Source: Tritonibacter scottomollicae (GTDB lineage: Bacteria; Pseudomonadota; Alphaproteobacteria; Rhodobacterales; Rhodobacteraceae). From it: a stretch of DNA of 64,000 nucleotides. Under the pieces are notes generated by a model. That model was not told the DNA's origin, searched no databases, and saw nothing but the letters and a program-made list of their open reading frames with translations. Within the stretch, counting starts at the first letter, position 1, and every line of letters starts with the position of its first letter. Where the stretch lies: positions 1 through 64,000 of the forward strand of contig NZ_PVUF01000004.1 in assembly GCF_003003215.1 (NCBI RefSeq), written 5' to 3'. This document shows, one piece after another, positions 18,665 to 28,404 of the stretch. The translations under genes and the position numbers were made by a program.

Positions 18665-18666
18665 AT
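18643..18666. promoter_or_regulatory. Candidate ArsR operator overlapping the start codon
   Basis: A perfect 8-bp inverted repeat, ATATTTCG-N8-CGAAATAT; its right arm includes the first two bases of the ATG at 18665. AT-rich interrupted palindromes at the promoter of an autoregulated ars operon are typical of ArsR/SmtB repressor sites. No obvious Shine-Dalgarno sequence precedes 18665, so the transcript may be leaderless or an upstream ATG (18602 or 18620) may be used. Confidence 0.6.
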
Positions 18667-19522
18667 GGAAAAAGAGATTCCCCTTCGCCTCGCCGTCCTT
18701 GGCCACCCGCATCGCCTTTCGGTGTTGCGGCTGCTGATGCGCCGGTATCCGGACCGTGTTCCCGCAGGTGAGATCAGCGCGGCACTGGATGTGAAACCCA
18801 GTACATTGTCGTCATATCTTTCTGCTTTAATGCAGGTCGGGCTGGTGACCAAAGCCCGTGAGGGGACCTGGCTGTACTATCGCGCCAACGTCCCCGCCAT
18901 GACGGAGACGCTGAATGCGCTGGTTGTCGACTGCTGTCGGGGACGCCCTGAATTGTGCCTTCCGTTCCAAACAGACCCGCGATCGGAGATCGAACGCATG
19001 ACTGAACAGACTTATAATGTCCTTTTTATCTGCACCGGAAATTCTGCCCGCTCCATCTTTGCGGAAACGCTTTTGCGCAGTGAGGGGGGGGACCGTTTCA
19101 ACGTCTATTCGGCTGGAATAAGACCATATTCAGAGTTGAACCCCGTTGCGCTCGACGTGCTGCGTGCCAAGGGGCATGAAACAGCCAACCTGCGCGCCAA
19201 GAATGTCAGCGAATTCATCGGCGACACCGCTCCCAAGTTCGATTTTGTCTTTACGGTGTGCGACCAGGCCGCGAACGAGGAATGTCCCGCGTGGGACGGC
19301 CAGCCCATTTCGGGCCATTGGGGCATGCCGGACCCGGTGAAGGCCGAAGGCAGCCAGGCCGAACAGAGCCTCGCATTTCAGCAGGCATACGGCACCCTGA
19401 AGAACCGCATTCGCGCCTTTGCCGCGCTGCCCTTTGCTGAGCTGGACCGGGTTTCGCTGCAACGTGCGGTGGATGACATTGGCCAGTCGCACTGTGCTGA
19501 GCCTGAACACCTGACCATATAG
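18665..19522 (+). CDS. ArsR-family regulator fused to ArsC-type arsenate reductase
   Basis: About 285 residues from the ATG at 18665. The N-terminal ~100 residues are an ArsR/SmtB winged helix ([24 protein letters not shown] ... [18 protein letters not shown]). A Cys cluster near its end ([10 protein letters not shown]) is a plausible As(III) sensor. The C-terminal ~165 residues are a low-molecular-weight phosphatase-type arsenate reductase with the active-site loop CTGNSARS and the conserved HWGMPDP. One protein may therefore sense arsenite and reduce arsenate. It is the first gene of an ars operon with a GAPDH, ArsJ and ACR3. Confidence 0.87.
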   Translation: MEKEIPLRLAVLGHPHRLSVLRLLMRRYPDRVPAGEISAALDVKPSTLSSYLSALMQVGLVTKAREGTWLYYRANVPAMTETLNALVVDCCRGRPELCLPFQTDPRSEIERMTEQTYNVLFICTGNSARSIFAETLLRSEGGDRFNVYSAGIRPYSELNPVALDVLRAKGHETANLRAKNVSEFIGDTAPKFDFVFTVCDQAANEECPAWDGQPISGHWGMPDPVKAEGSQAEQSLAFQQAYGTLKNRIRAFAALPFAELDRVSLQRAVDDIGQSHCAEPEHLTI

Positions 19523-19536
19523 ATCGAGGATACATC

Positions 19537-20535
19537 ATGACCGTTTACGCATTGAACGGCCTTGGCCGGATGGGCAAGCTGGCCCTGAAGCCGCTGCTGG
19601 AGAGCGGTGCCGAAATTGCCTGGATCAACGACGCGGTGGGGGATGCGCAGATGCATGCGCATCTGTTGGAATTCGACTCCGTGCATGGCCGTTGGCAGGC
19701 GGAGATTTCGTCTGACGCTGACAGCATCACCATTGATGGTGCCCGGCTTCCCGTTCACGCCAGCCGGCGCATCGAAGATCTGCCGCTGGCGGGCGTGGAT
19801 GTGGTGATCGACTGCACCGGCGTCTTCAAGAGCGAGGCCAAGCTGGCGCCCTATTTCGAGGCCGGTGTGAAAAAAGTCGTAGTGTCCGCCCCGGTCAAGG
19901 ACGGCGAGACCGCCAATATCGTCTATGGCGTCAATGATGATGTCTACGACGCCGCGCGCCACCACATCGTGACCGCCGCCAGCTGCACCACCAACTGCCT
20001 TGCGCCGGTGGTGAAGGTCCTGCACGAGAATATCGGCATCAAACACGGCTCGATCACCACGATCCATGATGTGACCAACACCCAGACCATTGTTGACCGA
20101 CCCGCCAAGGATCTGCGGCGCGCACGTTCGGCGCTGACCAATCTGATCCCGACCACCACCGGCTCTGCCACTGCGATCACGCTGATCTACCCGGAACTCA
20201 CCGGAAAGCTGAACGGTCACGCGGTGCGGGTGCCGCTGCTCAATGCCTCGATCACCGATTGCGTCTTTGAAGTGGCGCGCGAGACCACTGCCGAAGAGGT
20301 CAACGCCCTGTTCAAACAGGCCGCCGAGGGCGCGCTCTCTGGCATTCTCGGGTATGAGGAACGGCCGCTGGTCTCGTCTGATTACACCAACGACACACGC
20401 TCGTCGATCGTGGATGCGCCCTCGACCATGGTGGTCAACGGCACCCAGGTGAAGATCTACGCCTGGTACGACAACGAGATGGGCTATGCCCACCGGCTGG
20501 TGGATGTGGCCAAGATGGTGGGTGACAGCCTGTGA
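19537..20535 (+). CDS. ArsJ-associated glyceraldehyde-3-phosphate dehydrogenase
   Basis: A 332-residue GAPDH fold with N-terminal Rossmann motif [14 protein letters not shown] and the catalytic [10 protein letters not shown] cysteine. In ars operons this dedicated enzyme forms 1-arseno-3-phosphoglycerate from glyceraldehyde-3-phosphate and arsenate, which ArsJ then exports. It lies 14 bp after the ArsR-ArsC gene and overlaps arsJ by 4 bp (GTGA). The context, rather than the sequence alone, separates it from glycolytic GAPDH. Confidence 0.9.
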   Translation: MTVYALNGLGRMGKLALKPLLESGAEIAWINDAVGDAQMHAHLLEFDSVHGRWQAEISSDADSITIDGARLPVHASRRIEDLPLAGVDVVIDCTGVFKSEAKLAPYFEAGVKKVVVSAPVKDGETANIVYGVNDDVYDAARHHIVTAASCTTNCLAPVVKVLHENIGIKHGSITTIHDVTNTQTIVDRPAKDLRRARSALTNLIPTTTGSATAITLIYPELTGKLNGHAVRVPLLNASITDCVFEVARETTAEEVNALFKQAAEGALSGILGYEERPLVSSDYTNDTRSSIVDAPSTMVVNGTQVKIYAWYDNEMGYAHRLVDVAKMVGDSL

Positions 20536-21812
20536 CCTCCGCGCCCGCGCAAAACGGCCTGGCCGCCTATATGGCGGTGACGGCGGCCTATTGGGCCTTC
20601 ATGCTGACCGATGGCGCCCTCAGGATGCTGGTGCTGCTGCATTTTCACACCCTGGGTTTCAGCCCGGTGCAGCTGGCCTATCTCTTTGTGCTTTATGAAA
20701 TCGCGGGCATGGTCACCAACCTGTCAGCGGGCTGGATCGCGGCGCGGTTTGGCCTTACCTCGACGCTTTATGCCGGGCTTGGCTTGCAGGTGGTGGCGTT
20801 GGTGGCGTTGACGCAGCTTGATCCCAACTGGCAGATCGCCACCTCGGTTGCCTTTGTGATGCTGGTGCAGGGTCTGTCGGGCGTGGCCAAGGATCTGGCC
20901 AAGATGGCGTCGAAATCCGCCGTGAAGCTGCTGGCCCCAAAGGACGGCGACGGGCTGTTCCGCTGGGTTGCGGTGCTGACTGGGTCGAAAAATGCGGTCA
21001 AGGGCCTTGGCTTCCTGCTGGGGGCTGCACTGCTGGCGCTGGCGGGTTTCACCTGGGCGACCCTTGGCATGGCCATCATCCTCGGGCTGATCCTGATCGC
21101 GGTGCTGATCGCCATGCCCGCAGGCCTGCCCACCGGGCGCAAGGGCGCAAAATTCTCCGAGGTTTTCTCCAAATCTCGCAATATCAACTGGCTGTCGGCG
21201 GCGCGGGTGGTCCTGTTTGGCGCGCGTGACGTCTGGTTCGTGGTCGGCATTCCGGTCTATTTCTACGCCGTCCTGTCGGATGGCACCGAGGACGGCAACC
21301 GCGCCGCTTTCTTCCTGATCGGCAGCTTCATGGCGATCTGGATCATCTGCTACGGCGCGATCCAGGCCGCGGCTCCCCGCATCCTGCGGGCGCCGTCGCG
21401 CAGCGAGGCCGAGTTGATCGCCGCCGCCCGTCGCTGGGCCGGCATGCTGGCGGTGGTGCCTGCGGTTCTGACCGGCGCGGTGCTTGTTGCAGCCGGACCG
21501 GCCCTGTGGCTGACGGTCACACTGGTGATCGGACTGCTGGTCTTTGGCGCTTTGTTTGCGGTGAACTCCGCGCTGCATTCCTATCTGATCCTTGCCTTCT
21601 CGAAGGACGAGCGGGTGACGATGGATGTCGGATTTTATTACATGGCCAATGCGGGCGGGCGGCTTCTGGGCACGGTTCTGTCGGGCCTGACCTATCAACT
21701 GGGCGGCGTTGCGGCCTGCCTTGGCACCGCTGCGGTGATGATCGCGCTGAGCGCGCTGGCCGCCGGTCGCCTCTCCTCTGCCCCCTCAGACCCCGAGAAA
21801 GTCGCCGCATGA
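20532..21812 (+). CDS. arsJ: ArsJ, organoarsenical (1-arseno-3-phosphoglycerate) efflux MFS transporter
   Basis: A 426-residue MFS permease with about 12 membrane segments. Characteristic segments are [30 protein letters not shown] at the N-terminus (the transport-facing Asp-Gly-Ala region) and [24 protein letters not shown] near the C-terminus. It starts with GTG overlapping the GAPDH stop by 4 bp and ends overlapping the ACR3 gene by 4 bp. It exports the arsenylated sugar phosphate made by the preceding enzyme, giving resistance to arsenate. Confidence 0.9.
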   Translation: MTSAPAQNGLAAYMAVTAAYWAFMLTDGALRMLVLLHFHTLGFSPVQLAYLFVLYEIAGMVTNLSAGWIAARFGLTSTLYAGLGLQVVALVALTQLDPNWQIATSVAFVMLVQGLSGVAKDLAKMASKSAVKLLAPKDGDGLFRWVAVLTGSKNAVKGLGFLLGAALLALAGFTWATLGMAIILGLILIAVLIAMPAGLPTGRKGAKFSEVFSKSRNINWLSAARVVLFGARDVWFVVGIPVYFYAVLSDGTEDGNRAAFFLIGSFMAIWIICYGAIQAAAPRILRAPSRSEAELIAAARRWAGMLAVVPAVLTGAVLVAAGPALWLTVTLVIGLLVFGALFAVNSALHSYLILAFSKDERVTMDVGFYYMANAGGRLLGTVLSGLTYQLGGVAACLGTAAVMIALSALAAGRLSSAPSDPEKVAA

Positions 21813-22831
21813 ATATTTTTGAGCGTTACCTGAGCCTCTGGGTCGCCCTGGCCATGATCGCAGGCATCCTGCTGGGCAGCACCGCGCCGGGGCTGGTCGA
21901 TCTGGTTGCGCGCGCCGAGGTGGCCAGTGTCAATCTGGTGGTCGCGGTGCTGATCTGGGCGATGGTCTACCCGATGATGATCGGCGTGAACCCCAACAGC
22001 CTCAGGGATGTGGCCCGCCAGCCCAAGGGGCTCGCCATCACGCTGGTGGTCAACTGGCTGATCAAACCCTTCACCATGGCCGCGCTTGGGGTGTTGTTCT
22101 TCGAGGTGGTCTTTGCCCCCTTCCTGCAGCCCGCAGACGCGCAGCAATATATCGCCGGGCTGATCCTGCTGGGGGCCGCGCCCTGCACCGCGATGGTCTT
22201 TGTCTGGTCGCAGCTGACCAAAGGCGACGAGAGCTATACCCTGCTGCAGGTCTCGGTGAATGACCTGATAATGGTGGTGGCCTTTGCCCCGATCGTGGCG
22301 TTCCTGCTGGGGGTCACCGATATCGTTGTACCCTGGAGCACGCTGGTCCTGTCGGCGGTGCTGTTTGTGCTGTTGCCGCTGCTGGCCGGTCTCTGGACCC
22401 GCAGCCGGCTTGGAGACGAGGCGCGCATCGACGCCTTCCTGGCCCGGATCAAGCCGCTCTCCGTCATCGGCCTGATTGCGACCGTGGTGATCCTCTTTGG
22501 CCTGCAGGGGCAGGTGATCCTTGATCGCCCCGTGGTGATCGCGATGATCGCGGTGCCGATCCTGATCCAGAGCTATGGCATCTTCTTTCTCGCCTATGGT
22601 GCGGCCTATGCGCTGCGCGTCCCGCATCGCATCGCGGCTCCTTGCGCGCTGATCGGCACGTCGAACTTCTTCGAGCTGGCCGTGGCGGTGGCGATCAGCC
22701 TGTTTGGCCTCAACTCCGGCGCCGCGCTGGCCACGGTGGTCGGGGTGCTGGTCGAGGTTCCGGTGATGCTGACCCTGGTGGCCTTTGCCAATCGCACACG
22801 GGCACGGTTCGCGACAGGTGACACATCCTGA
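21809..22831 (+). CDS. ACR3-family arsenite efflux permease
   Basis: A 340-residue inner-membrane permease with about 10 segments. The ATG overlaps the arsJ stop (ATGA). ACR3 hallmarks include [25 protein letters not shown], which carries the conserved Cys, and the C-terminal [24 protein letters not shown]. It expels As(III), completing a pathway that can handle both arsenate (via ArsJ) and arsenite (via ArsC plus ACR3). Confidence 0.92.
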   Translation: MNIFERYLSLWVALAMIAGILLGSTAPGLVDLVARAEVASVNLVVAVLIWAMVYPMMIGVNPNSLRDVARQPKGLAITLVVNWLIKPFTMAALGVLFFEVVFAPFLQPADAQQYIAGLILLGAAPCTAMVFVWSQLTKGDESYTLLQVSVNDLIMVVAFAPIVAFLLGVTDIVVPWSTLVLSAVLFVLLPLLAGLWTRSRLGDEARIDAFLARIKPLSVIGLIATVVILFGLQGQVILDRPVVIAMIAVPILIQSYGIFFLAYGAAYALRVPHRIAAPCALIGTSNFFELAVAVAISLFGLNSGAALATVVGVLVEVPVMLTLVAFANRTRARFATGDTS

Positions 22832-22899
22832 CGGGAGGGGGGCGCACGATGCTGGTTTCGGCAGGTGCGCATCCTGCTGCATCCGTGTAGTATGGTGCC

Positions 22900-22917
22900 A
22901 TCAACACGGGTGTTGAT
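22900..22917. promoter_or_regulatory. Palindrome upstream of imuA, candidate operator
   Basis: ATCAACAC-GG-GTGTTGAT is a perfect 8-bp inverted repeat about 30 bp before imuA. The usual alphaproteobacterial LexA box (GTTC-N7-GTTC) is not seen in the 22832-22947 gap, so this palindrome is the main regulatory candidate. It lacks a following T-run, which argues against a terminator of the ars operon. Confidence 0.5.
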
Positions 22918-22947
22918 TTACCTTCCGGCTCTCTTAACTGTGTGTGC

Positions 22948-23499
22948 ATGACCCCTCCTTCGATGCCTTTTCCGCTTTCCAGAGGTCGCGCCCATGAGGT
23001 GTGCGGCGCTGCTGCGTTCTCCTTTGCATTTGGGCTGGCCGCCCGTCTTGGCGGGCAGAGCCTTTGGATCCGCGAATCCTGGGAGACGGGCAAGATCAAC
23101 CCGGATGGGATTGCGGACTTTATCGATCCTGCCGACCTCCTGCTGTGCCATGCGGACAGCCAGAGAGAGGTTCTGGCCGTCGCCGAAGAGGCCTTGCGCT
23201 CTGGGGCGGTGACGCTTGTCGTGATGACGCTGAGCAAGCCCTTGGGCCTGACCGAAGGGCGGCGTTTGCAGTTGGCGGCGCGTGACGGAAACGCTGTCGG
23301 GCTTGCCCTTATTCCCGAAGGGATGGGCAGCAATGCTGCGGAAACCAGATGGCGGTGCGATCCGGTTTTTGTCTCCCGGGACTCGACTCTTTTGAAGTGG
23401 GAGCTTATCAAGAACAAATCGGGAACGTTAGGTGTCTGGTATGTTCGATGGGATGCAGCGTCGCGTCGTTTCGCTATGGTTTCCCCGGCTGGCAAGTGA
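22948..23499 (+). CDS. imuA: ImuA-like SOS mutagenesis protein
   Basis: A 183-residue RecA-fold-like ImuA protein identified mainly by position directly before imuB and dnaE2 and by the family pattern HEVCGAAAFSFAFGLAARLGGQSLWIRESWETGKINPDGI. It has no intact Walker A motif, as expected for the short ImuA type. The ATG at 22948 is chosen over a GTG two codons earlier. It overlaps the start of imuB by about 60 bp. ImuA links ImuB, DnaE2 and the beta clamp in the error-prone mutasome. Confidence 0.8.
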   Translation: MTPPSMPFPLSRGRAHEVCGAAAFSFAFGLAARLGGQSLWIRESWETGKINPDGIADFIDPADLLLCHADSQREVLAVAEEALRSGAVTLVVMTLSKPLGLTEGRRLQLAARDGNAVGLALIPEGMGSNAAETRWRCDPVFVSRDSTLLKWELIKNKSGTLGVWYVRWDAASRRFAMVSPAGK

Positions 23500-24919
23500 C
23501 CGGGCATTGCGGTCGAGGCCGATTGAGGGGCCGTTCGTCCTCACGCTCAAACAGAAGAATGCAAACCGGGTCTATTGCCTGAATGCAGAGGCTGAACGCC
23601 AAGGTTTGCACGCGGGCATGCCTTACTCCGATGCGCGTGCCTTCTGCCCTGATCTGCGCAGCCGGGTGGCGGACCCGCAGGAGGATTTGCGATTTTTGCA
23701 TGTGCTGCGCCGTTGGGCCACGCAGTATTGTCCCTGGGTGGGGCTGGAGGATGCAGAAGGCCTGGTGCTGGATGTGACCGGGTCGGTGCATCTCTTTGGG
23801 GGCGAAGAGGCCCTGCTGGCGGAGATGAGCGGGAAGCTTCAACGCGCAGGGTTTGAGGTGCGGGCCGGTCTCGGCGATACGCGCGGCGCGGCCTGGGCGC
23901 TGGCGCATTATGGGGCAGGGGTGGCGCCGACCGGCGATATGCTGTGTGCAATAGGGGCGTTGCCCGTTGCGGCACTGCGGTTGGAGGCGCGCGAAACGGT
24001 TGCCCTGCAACGGTTGGGGCTGCGCCGGGTTTCCGATCTGGCTGCGGCCGCGCGTGCGCCACTGACGCGCCGGTTTGGTCCGGGGGTGCTGCGGCGCCTT
24101 GATCAGGCTCTGGGGGCACAGCCGGAAGACATCTCGCCACTGGCGGAGGCGCCACACTATGGCGTCCGCATCACCCTGCCGGAGCCTATCGGACTGGTCG
24201 ATGACGTGATGGCCGGAACACGGCGCCTGCTGGAGCAACTCTGTCACAAGCTCAAGGCGCAGGAGGTCGGTGCGCGCATCCTCTGTCTGACGCTGGATCG
24301 TGTGGATCATGACAGCCAGCAGGTCGAATTGCGGCTTGCCCGCCCCCTGCATGATCCGGGGCGTATTCTGCCGCTGTTCGAACGCGGTGTCAGCGACATC
24401 GATGCGGGGTTTGGCATCGAGCGCCTGCGCCTTGAGGCGACGCGGGTCGAGGATGTGCATGCAACCCAAATGAACCATGTCTCAGCCGGGCGTAAGGACC
24501 AGTTGGAGGATTTGATCACGCGGATCGGCACGCGCATCGGCCTGGATAACATTCAAAGGTTTCTCCCGGCCGACAGCCATATCCCGGAGCGCAGTTTCAC
24601 ACTTTCATCTGCAGCCTATTGCGAACCTCAAAGTGGCTGGGCCCCCGCCCGACCGCGCCCGTTGCTGTTGTTCGCTCCGGAGCCGATCTCTGGCAGTGGC
24701 CCGCATCCGCCGCAACGGTTTCGCTGGCGGCGGATGGCGCTGACCACGGGGCGGGCCATTGGTCCTGAACGCATTTGTCCCGAATGGTGGTTGGAAGATG
24801 AAAACTGGCGCAGCGGGCTGCGGGATTACTGGCGTGTCGAAACGCAGCAGGGGCGGCGGCTGTGGCTCTTTCACACGCCGCAGGCACCGGGATGGTTTGT
24901 GCAGGGGGAGTTCACATGA
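23441..24919 (+). CDS. imuB: ImuB, Y-family polymerase-like mutasome scaffold
   Basis: About 492 residues. It has the palm/finger layout of a Y-family polymerase (RRVVSLWFPRLASDRAL at the N-terminus, GLVLDVTGSVHLFGGEEALL in the palm), but the acidic catalytic DxD and SIDE motifs are absent, as in ImuB proteins that act as scaffolds. A Shine-Dalgarno-like AGGTG precedes the ATG at 23441; 23432 (GTG) and 23453 (ATG) are alternatives. It overlaps dnaE2 by 4 bp (ATGA), so it is co-translated with it. Confidence 0.85.
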   Translation: MFDGMQRRVVSLWFPRLASDRALRSRPIEGPFVLTLKQKNANRVYCLNAEAERQGLHAGMPYSDARAFCPDLRSRVADPQEDLRFLHVLRRWATQYCPWVGLEDAEGLVLDVTGSVHLFGGEEALLAEMSGKLQRAGFEVRAGLGDTRGAAWALAHYGAGVAPTGDMLCAIGALPVAALRLEARETVALQRLGLRRVSDLAAAARAPLTRRFGPGVLRRLDQALGAQPEDISPLAEAPHYGVRITLPEPIGLVDDVMAGTRRLLEQLCHKLKAQEVGARILCLTLDRVDHDSQQVELRLARPLHDPGRILPLFERGVSDIDAGFGIERLRLEATRVEDVHATQMNHVSAGRKDQLEDLITRIGTRIGLDNIQRFLPADSHIPERSFTLSSAAYCEPQSGWAPARPRPLLLFAPEPISGSGPHPPQRFRWRRMALTTGRAIGPERICPEWWLEDENWRSGLRDYWRVETQQGRRLWLFHTPQAPGWFVQGEFT

Positions 24920-27900
24920 GCGAAGTCAATCGCACGCCCCGCCCGGTTGAGACGTTTGACCGGAGCATGCGGGGGGGGCATTCGGAGAGCCCCGGTTATG
25001 CAGAGCTGTGTGTGACCAGCAATTTCACCTTTCTGACAGGTGCCTCACACCCCGAAGAGCTGGTGGCGCGCGCGGCGGAATTGGGGCTGGCGGCCCTGGC
25101 CATCACGGATCGAAATTCCCTGGCGGGTGTGGTGCGGGCCTGGAGCGCCCTGAAGGCGCTGCGGCGCGAGGCAGCAGAGGCTGTTCAAATCAGATCGCAG
25201 CACCGTATCGACCCGTCCTCCCGGCAAGAGGTCGGTGTTGCGACGCCAATTGAAAAGCCGGATGTGTTCACTCTGCCCAAGCTGATTGTCGGCTGCCGGC
25301 TGGTGTTGCGCGACAGCTCCGTGGATTGGGTCGCCTTGCCCCGCGATCACGCGGCCTATACGCGGCTGACCCGCCTTTTGACACTGGGCAAGCGGCGGGC
25401 GTCCAAGGGGGCGTGCCATCTGGACAGCAAGGATCTGTTGGCGTCCTGCCGGGGGATGATCCTGATTGCCTTGCCACAGGCGGGGTTGAGAGAGGCCATT
25501 GCCGATATTCAGAAGATGCGGCAGACGTTTTCGCATCACGTCTTTCTGGGGGCGGTTCCGCGCTATGATGGCAGCGATCAGGCCTATCTGGCCCGCTGCG
25601 CAGAGGTGGCGCAGAAGACCTGCGCGCCGATGGTGGCGGTGGGGGATGTGCTCTTGCACCGGGCCAGTCGCAGGCAGCTGGCCGATGTGCTGACCTGCAT
25701 GCGCGAGCATCTCACCATCGACGAGATTGGCAGCCGGGCGCTGCCGAATGCGGAACGCCGGTTGAAGGCGGGCGCGGATATGGCGCGGCTGTTTCGCGAC
25801 TATCCGGCCGCCCTGCGCCGCACGTTGGAGATCATGGACAAATGCAGCTTTGATCTGGGCGAACTCTCCTATGATTACCCCCATGAGGTGGTCGGGCAGG
25901 AAACCCCGCAGGACCGGTTGGCGCGCCTCGCCCAAGACGGGCTGGCCTGGCGCTATCCTGAAGGGCCGTCCGAGCGGGCGATAAACCTGTTGCAAAAGGA
26001 ACTGGCCCTGGTCGGGGATCTGGGGTTTGCGGCTTATTTCCTGACTGTGCATGACATCGTTCAATTTGCGAAGTCACAGGATATTCTGTGTCAGGGGCGC
26101 GGCTCTGCGGCCAATTCGATCCTGTGCTATCTCCTTGGCATCACCGACGTCAGCCCGGATATGATCACCATGGTGTTTGAGCGCTTTGTCTCGAAACACC
26201 GGGGCGAGCCGCCGGATATCGACGTGGATTTCGAACATGAGCGTCGCGAAGAGGTGATCCAGTGGATCTATGACAAATATGGCCGTGATCATGCCGGTCT
26301 ATGCGCCACGGTGATCCATTTTCGATCCCGCGCCGCGATCCGCGAGGTCGGCAAAGTCATGGGATTGTCGCAGGATGTGACGGCGGGATTGTCCGGGCAG
26401 ATCTGGGGCATGAGCAACGGCGGTGTCGATCCCAAACGTATGCAGGAACTTGGTCTCAACCTTGAAGATCGCCGTCTGATGCAGACCATTCGCCTGATCG
26501 GTGAAATCATCGGCTTCCCAAGACATCTGTCGCAGCATGTCGGTGGCTTTGTGATCACCCGGGGGCGGCTGGACGAACTGTCGCCGATCGAAAACGCCGC
26601 GATGGAGGACCGAACTGTCATCGAATGGGACAAGGACGACATCGACGCGCTTGGCATTCTGAAGGTCGATGTGCTCTCGCTCGGCATGCTGACCTGCGTG
26701 CGCAAGGCCTTTGAACTGCTGCGAGTCCACGAGGGGCGGGAGATGTCTATCGGGGAGGTGCCGCAGGATGATACGCCCACATATGACATGTTGTGCCGGG
26801 CGGATGCGGTGGGCGTCTTTCAGGTGGAAAGCCGGGCTCAGATGAATTTTCTGCCGCGGATGAGGCCGCGCGAATTTTATGATCTGGTGATCGAGGTGGC
26901 CATCGTGCGCCCGGGGCCCATTCAGGGGAATATGGTCAAACCCTATATCCGCCGTCGGCATGGTCTGGAGCAGCCGGAACCCTTTGGGCCGGACCTTGAG
27001 AACGTGACGAAACGCACATTGGGGGTGCCGCTGTTTCAGGAACAGGCCATGCAGATCGCGGTTGTCGGTGCCGGCTTCACGGCCGAAGAGGCGGATCACC
27101 TGCGCCGGTCTCTTGCCTCGTTCCGGCGGATGGGAACCATCGGCACGTTTCGGGATAAGTTCATCACCGGCATGTTGGAGAATGGCTATGCCCAGGACGT
27201 CGCGGAGCGGTGTTTTTCCCAGATCGAAGGCTTTGCGGATTATGGTTTTCCCGAAAGCCATGCCGCTGCCTTTGCCATGCTGGCCTATGTCTCAGCCTGG
27301 CTGAAATGCCATTATCCGGCGATCTTTGCCTGCGCCTTGCTGAACTCACAGCCCATGGGATTTTATGCTCCGGCACAGATCGTGCGGGACGCGCGTGAGC
27401 ACGGGGTGGAGATCCGTCCGATCTGCGTGAATGCGTCGAAATGGGACAATGCGCTGGAACGCCGTGCGGACGGCAGTCTGGCCCTGCGATTGGGGTTTCG
27501 CCAGATCAAGGGGTTCAAGAAGGAGGAGGCGGGCCTGATCGTGGCTGCGCGCGGCAACGGTTATCCCGATCCCGAAGCGCTCTGGCTGCGCGCGGGGCTG
27601 CGGCCCGAGGTGCTGACACGGCTGGCCGAAGCGGATGCATTCGCCGATATGGGACTGACCCGCAGGGATGCCCTGTGGCAGGTCAAAGCCATTCGCAGCC
27701 CCAGCCCTTTGCCGCTGTTCAACGATCCGATCGACGGCGAAAGCATTCGCGAGCCGGAGGTGGAGTTGCCGGTGATGCATCTGGGAGAGGAGGTGGTCGA
27801 AGATTACGTCGCCACCCGGATGACATTGCGCGCCCACCCGATGGAGCTGCTGCGCCCCTCCATTCCGGAACTGGTGCCCCATGCGGCGCTGCAGACCGTG

Positions 27901-28299
27901 CCAGCGGGGCGCCACACGGTGTGTGGCCTGGTGATCACGCGCCAACGTCCGGGGACGGCCTCGGGGGTTATTTTCCTGACACTGGAAGATGAAACCGGCG
28001 TCAGCAATGTGGTCGTCTGGCCAAAGGTCTATGAGCGGTTTCGGCGGATTGTGATGGGGGGGCGGCTGCTGAAAGTGCGGGGCTACCTGCAGCGCGAGGG
28101 GATCATCGTGCATCTGATCGCCCAGGAGATTGCCGACATGTCCTACAAGCTCGCAGAGCTTGGCCACCCGCTGGAGGATGCGGTCGGCATAACGCAACCT
28201 CAGGCGGATGATGCGCCGCGCAAACAGAACACCGGCGCCAGTGCACGGCACCCGAGAGAGCAGGCCAAACGGTTGTTCCCAAGTCGTGACTTTCATTAA
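24916..28299 (+). CDS. dnaE2: DnaE2, error-prone DNA polymerase III alpha subunit
   Basis: A 1127-residue C-family polymerase. It begins with a PHP domain (YAELCVTSNFTFLTGASHPEEL ... LAITDRNSLAGVVRA). It carries the palm motif PPDIDVDFEHERREEVIQWIYDKYG with catalytic aspartates, and ends with an OB-fold (TVCGLVITRQRPGTASGVIFLTLEDETG). The length and position after imuAB identify the mutagenic translesion polymerase rather than replicative DnaE (about 1170 aa, usually with different neighbours). The ATG overlaps the imuB stop by 4 bp, fixing the start. Confidence 0.93.
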   Translation: MSEVNRTPRPVETFDRSMRGGHSESPGYAELCVTSNFTFLTGASHPEELVARAAELGLAALAITDRNSLAGVVRAWSALKALRREAAEAVQIRSQHRIDPSSRQEVGVATPIEKPDVFTLPKLIVGCRLVLRDSSVDWVALPRDHAAYTRLTRLLTLGKRRASKGACHLDSKDLLASCRGMILIALPQAGLREAIADIQKMRQTFSHHVFLGAVPRYDGSDQAYLARCAEVAQKTCAPMVAVGDVLLHRASRRQLADVLTCMREHLTIDEIGSRALPNAERRLKAGADMARLFRDYPAALRRTLEIMDKCSFDLGELSYDYPHEVVGQETPQDRLARLAQDGLAWRYPEGPSERAINLLQKELALVGDLGFAAYFLTVHDIVQFAKSQDILCQGRGSAANSILCYLLGITDVSPDMITMVFERFVSKHRGEPPDIDVDFEHERREEVIQWIYDKYGRDHAGLCATVIHFRSRAAIREVGKVMGLSQDVTAGLSGQIWGMSNGGVDPKRMQELGLNLEDRRLMQTIRLIGEIIGFPRHLSQHVGGFVITRGRLDELSPIENAAMEDRTVIEWDKDDIDALGILKVDVLSLGMLTCVRKAFELLRVHEGREMSIGEVPQDDTPTYDMLCRADAVGVFQVESRAQMNFLPRMRPREFYDLVIEVAIVRPGPIQGNMVKPYIRRRHGLEQPEPFGPDLENVTKRTLGVPLFQEQAMQIAVVGAGFTAEEADHLRRSLASFRRMGTIGTFRDKFITGMLENGYAQDVAERCFSQIEGFADYGFPESHAAAFAMLAYVSAWLKCHYPAIFACALLNSQPMGFYAPAQIVRDAREHGVEIRPICVNASKWDNALERRADGSLALRLGFRQIKGFKKEEAGLIVAARGNGYPDPEALWLRAGLRPEVLTRLAEADAFADMGLTRRDALWQVKAIRSPSPLPLFNDPIDGESIREPEVELPVMHLGEEVVEDYVATRMTLRAHPMELLRPSIPELVPHAALQTVPAGRHTVCGLVITRQRPGTASGVIFLTLEDETGVSNVVVWPKVYERFRRIVMGGRLLKVRGYLQREGIIVHLIAQEIADMSYKLAELGHPLEDAVGITQPQADDAPRKQNTGASARHPREQAKRLFPSRDFH

Positions 28300-28404
28300 G
28301 GGCGGGCGGCGGCCGGGGTTATCATGCACCAAGGTCACGCGACATCCCGACATGGCCCCGACACGGCGACCGTTGTCGGCAAACTGGAATTCCCAAGCCC
28401 GTCT

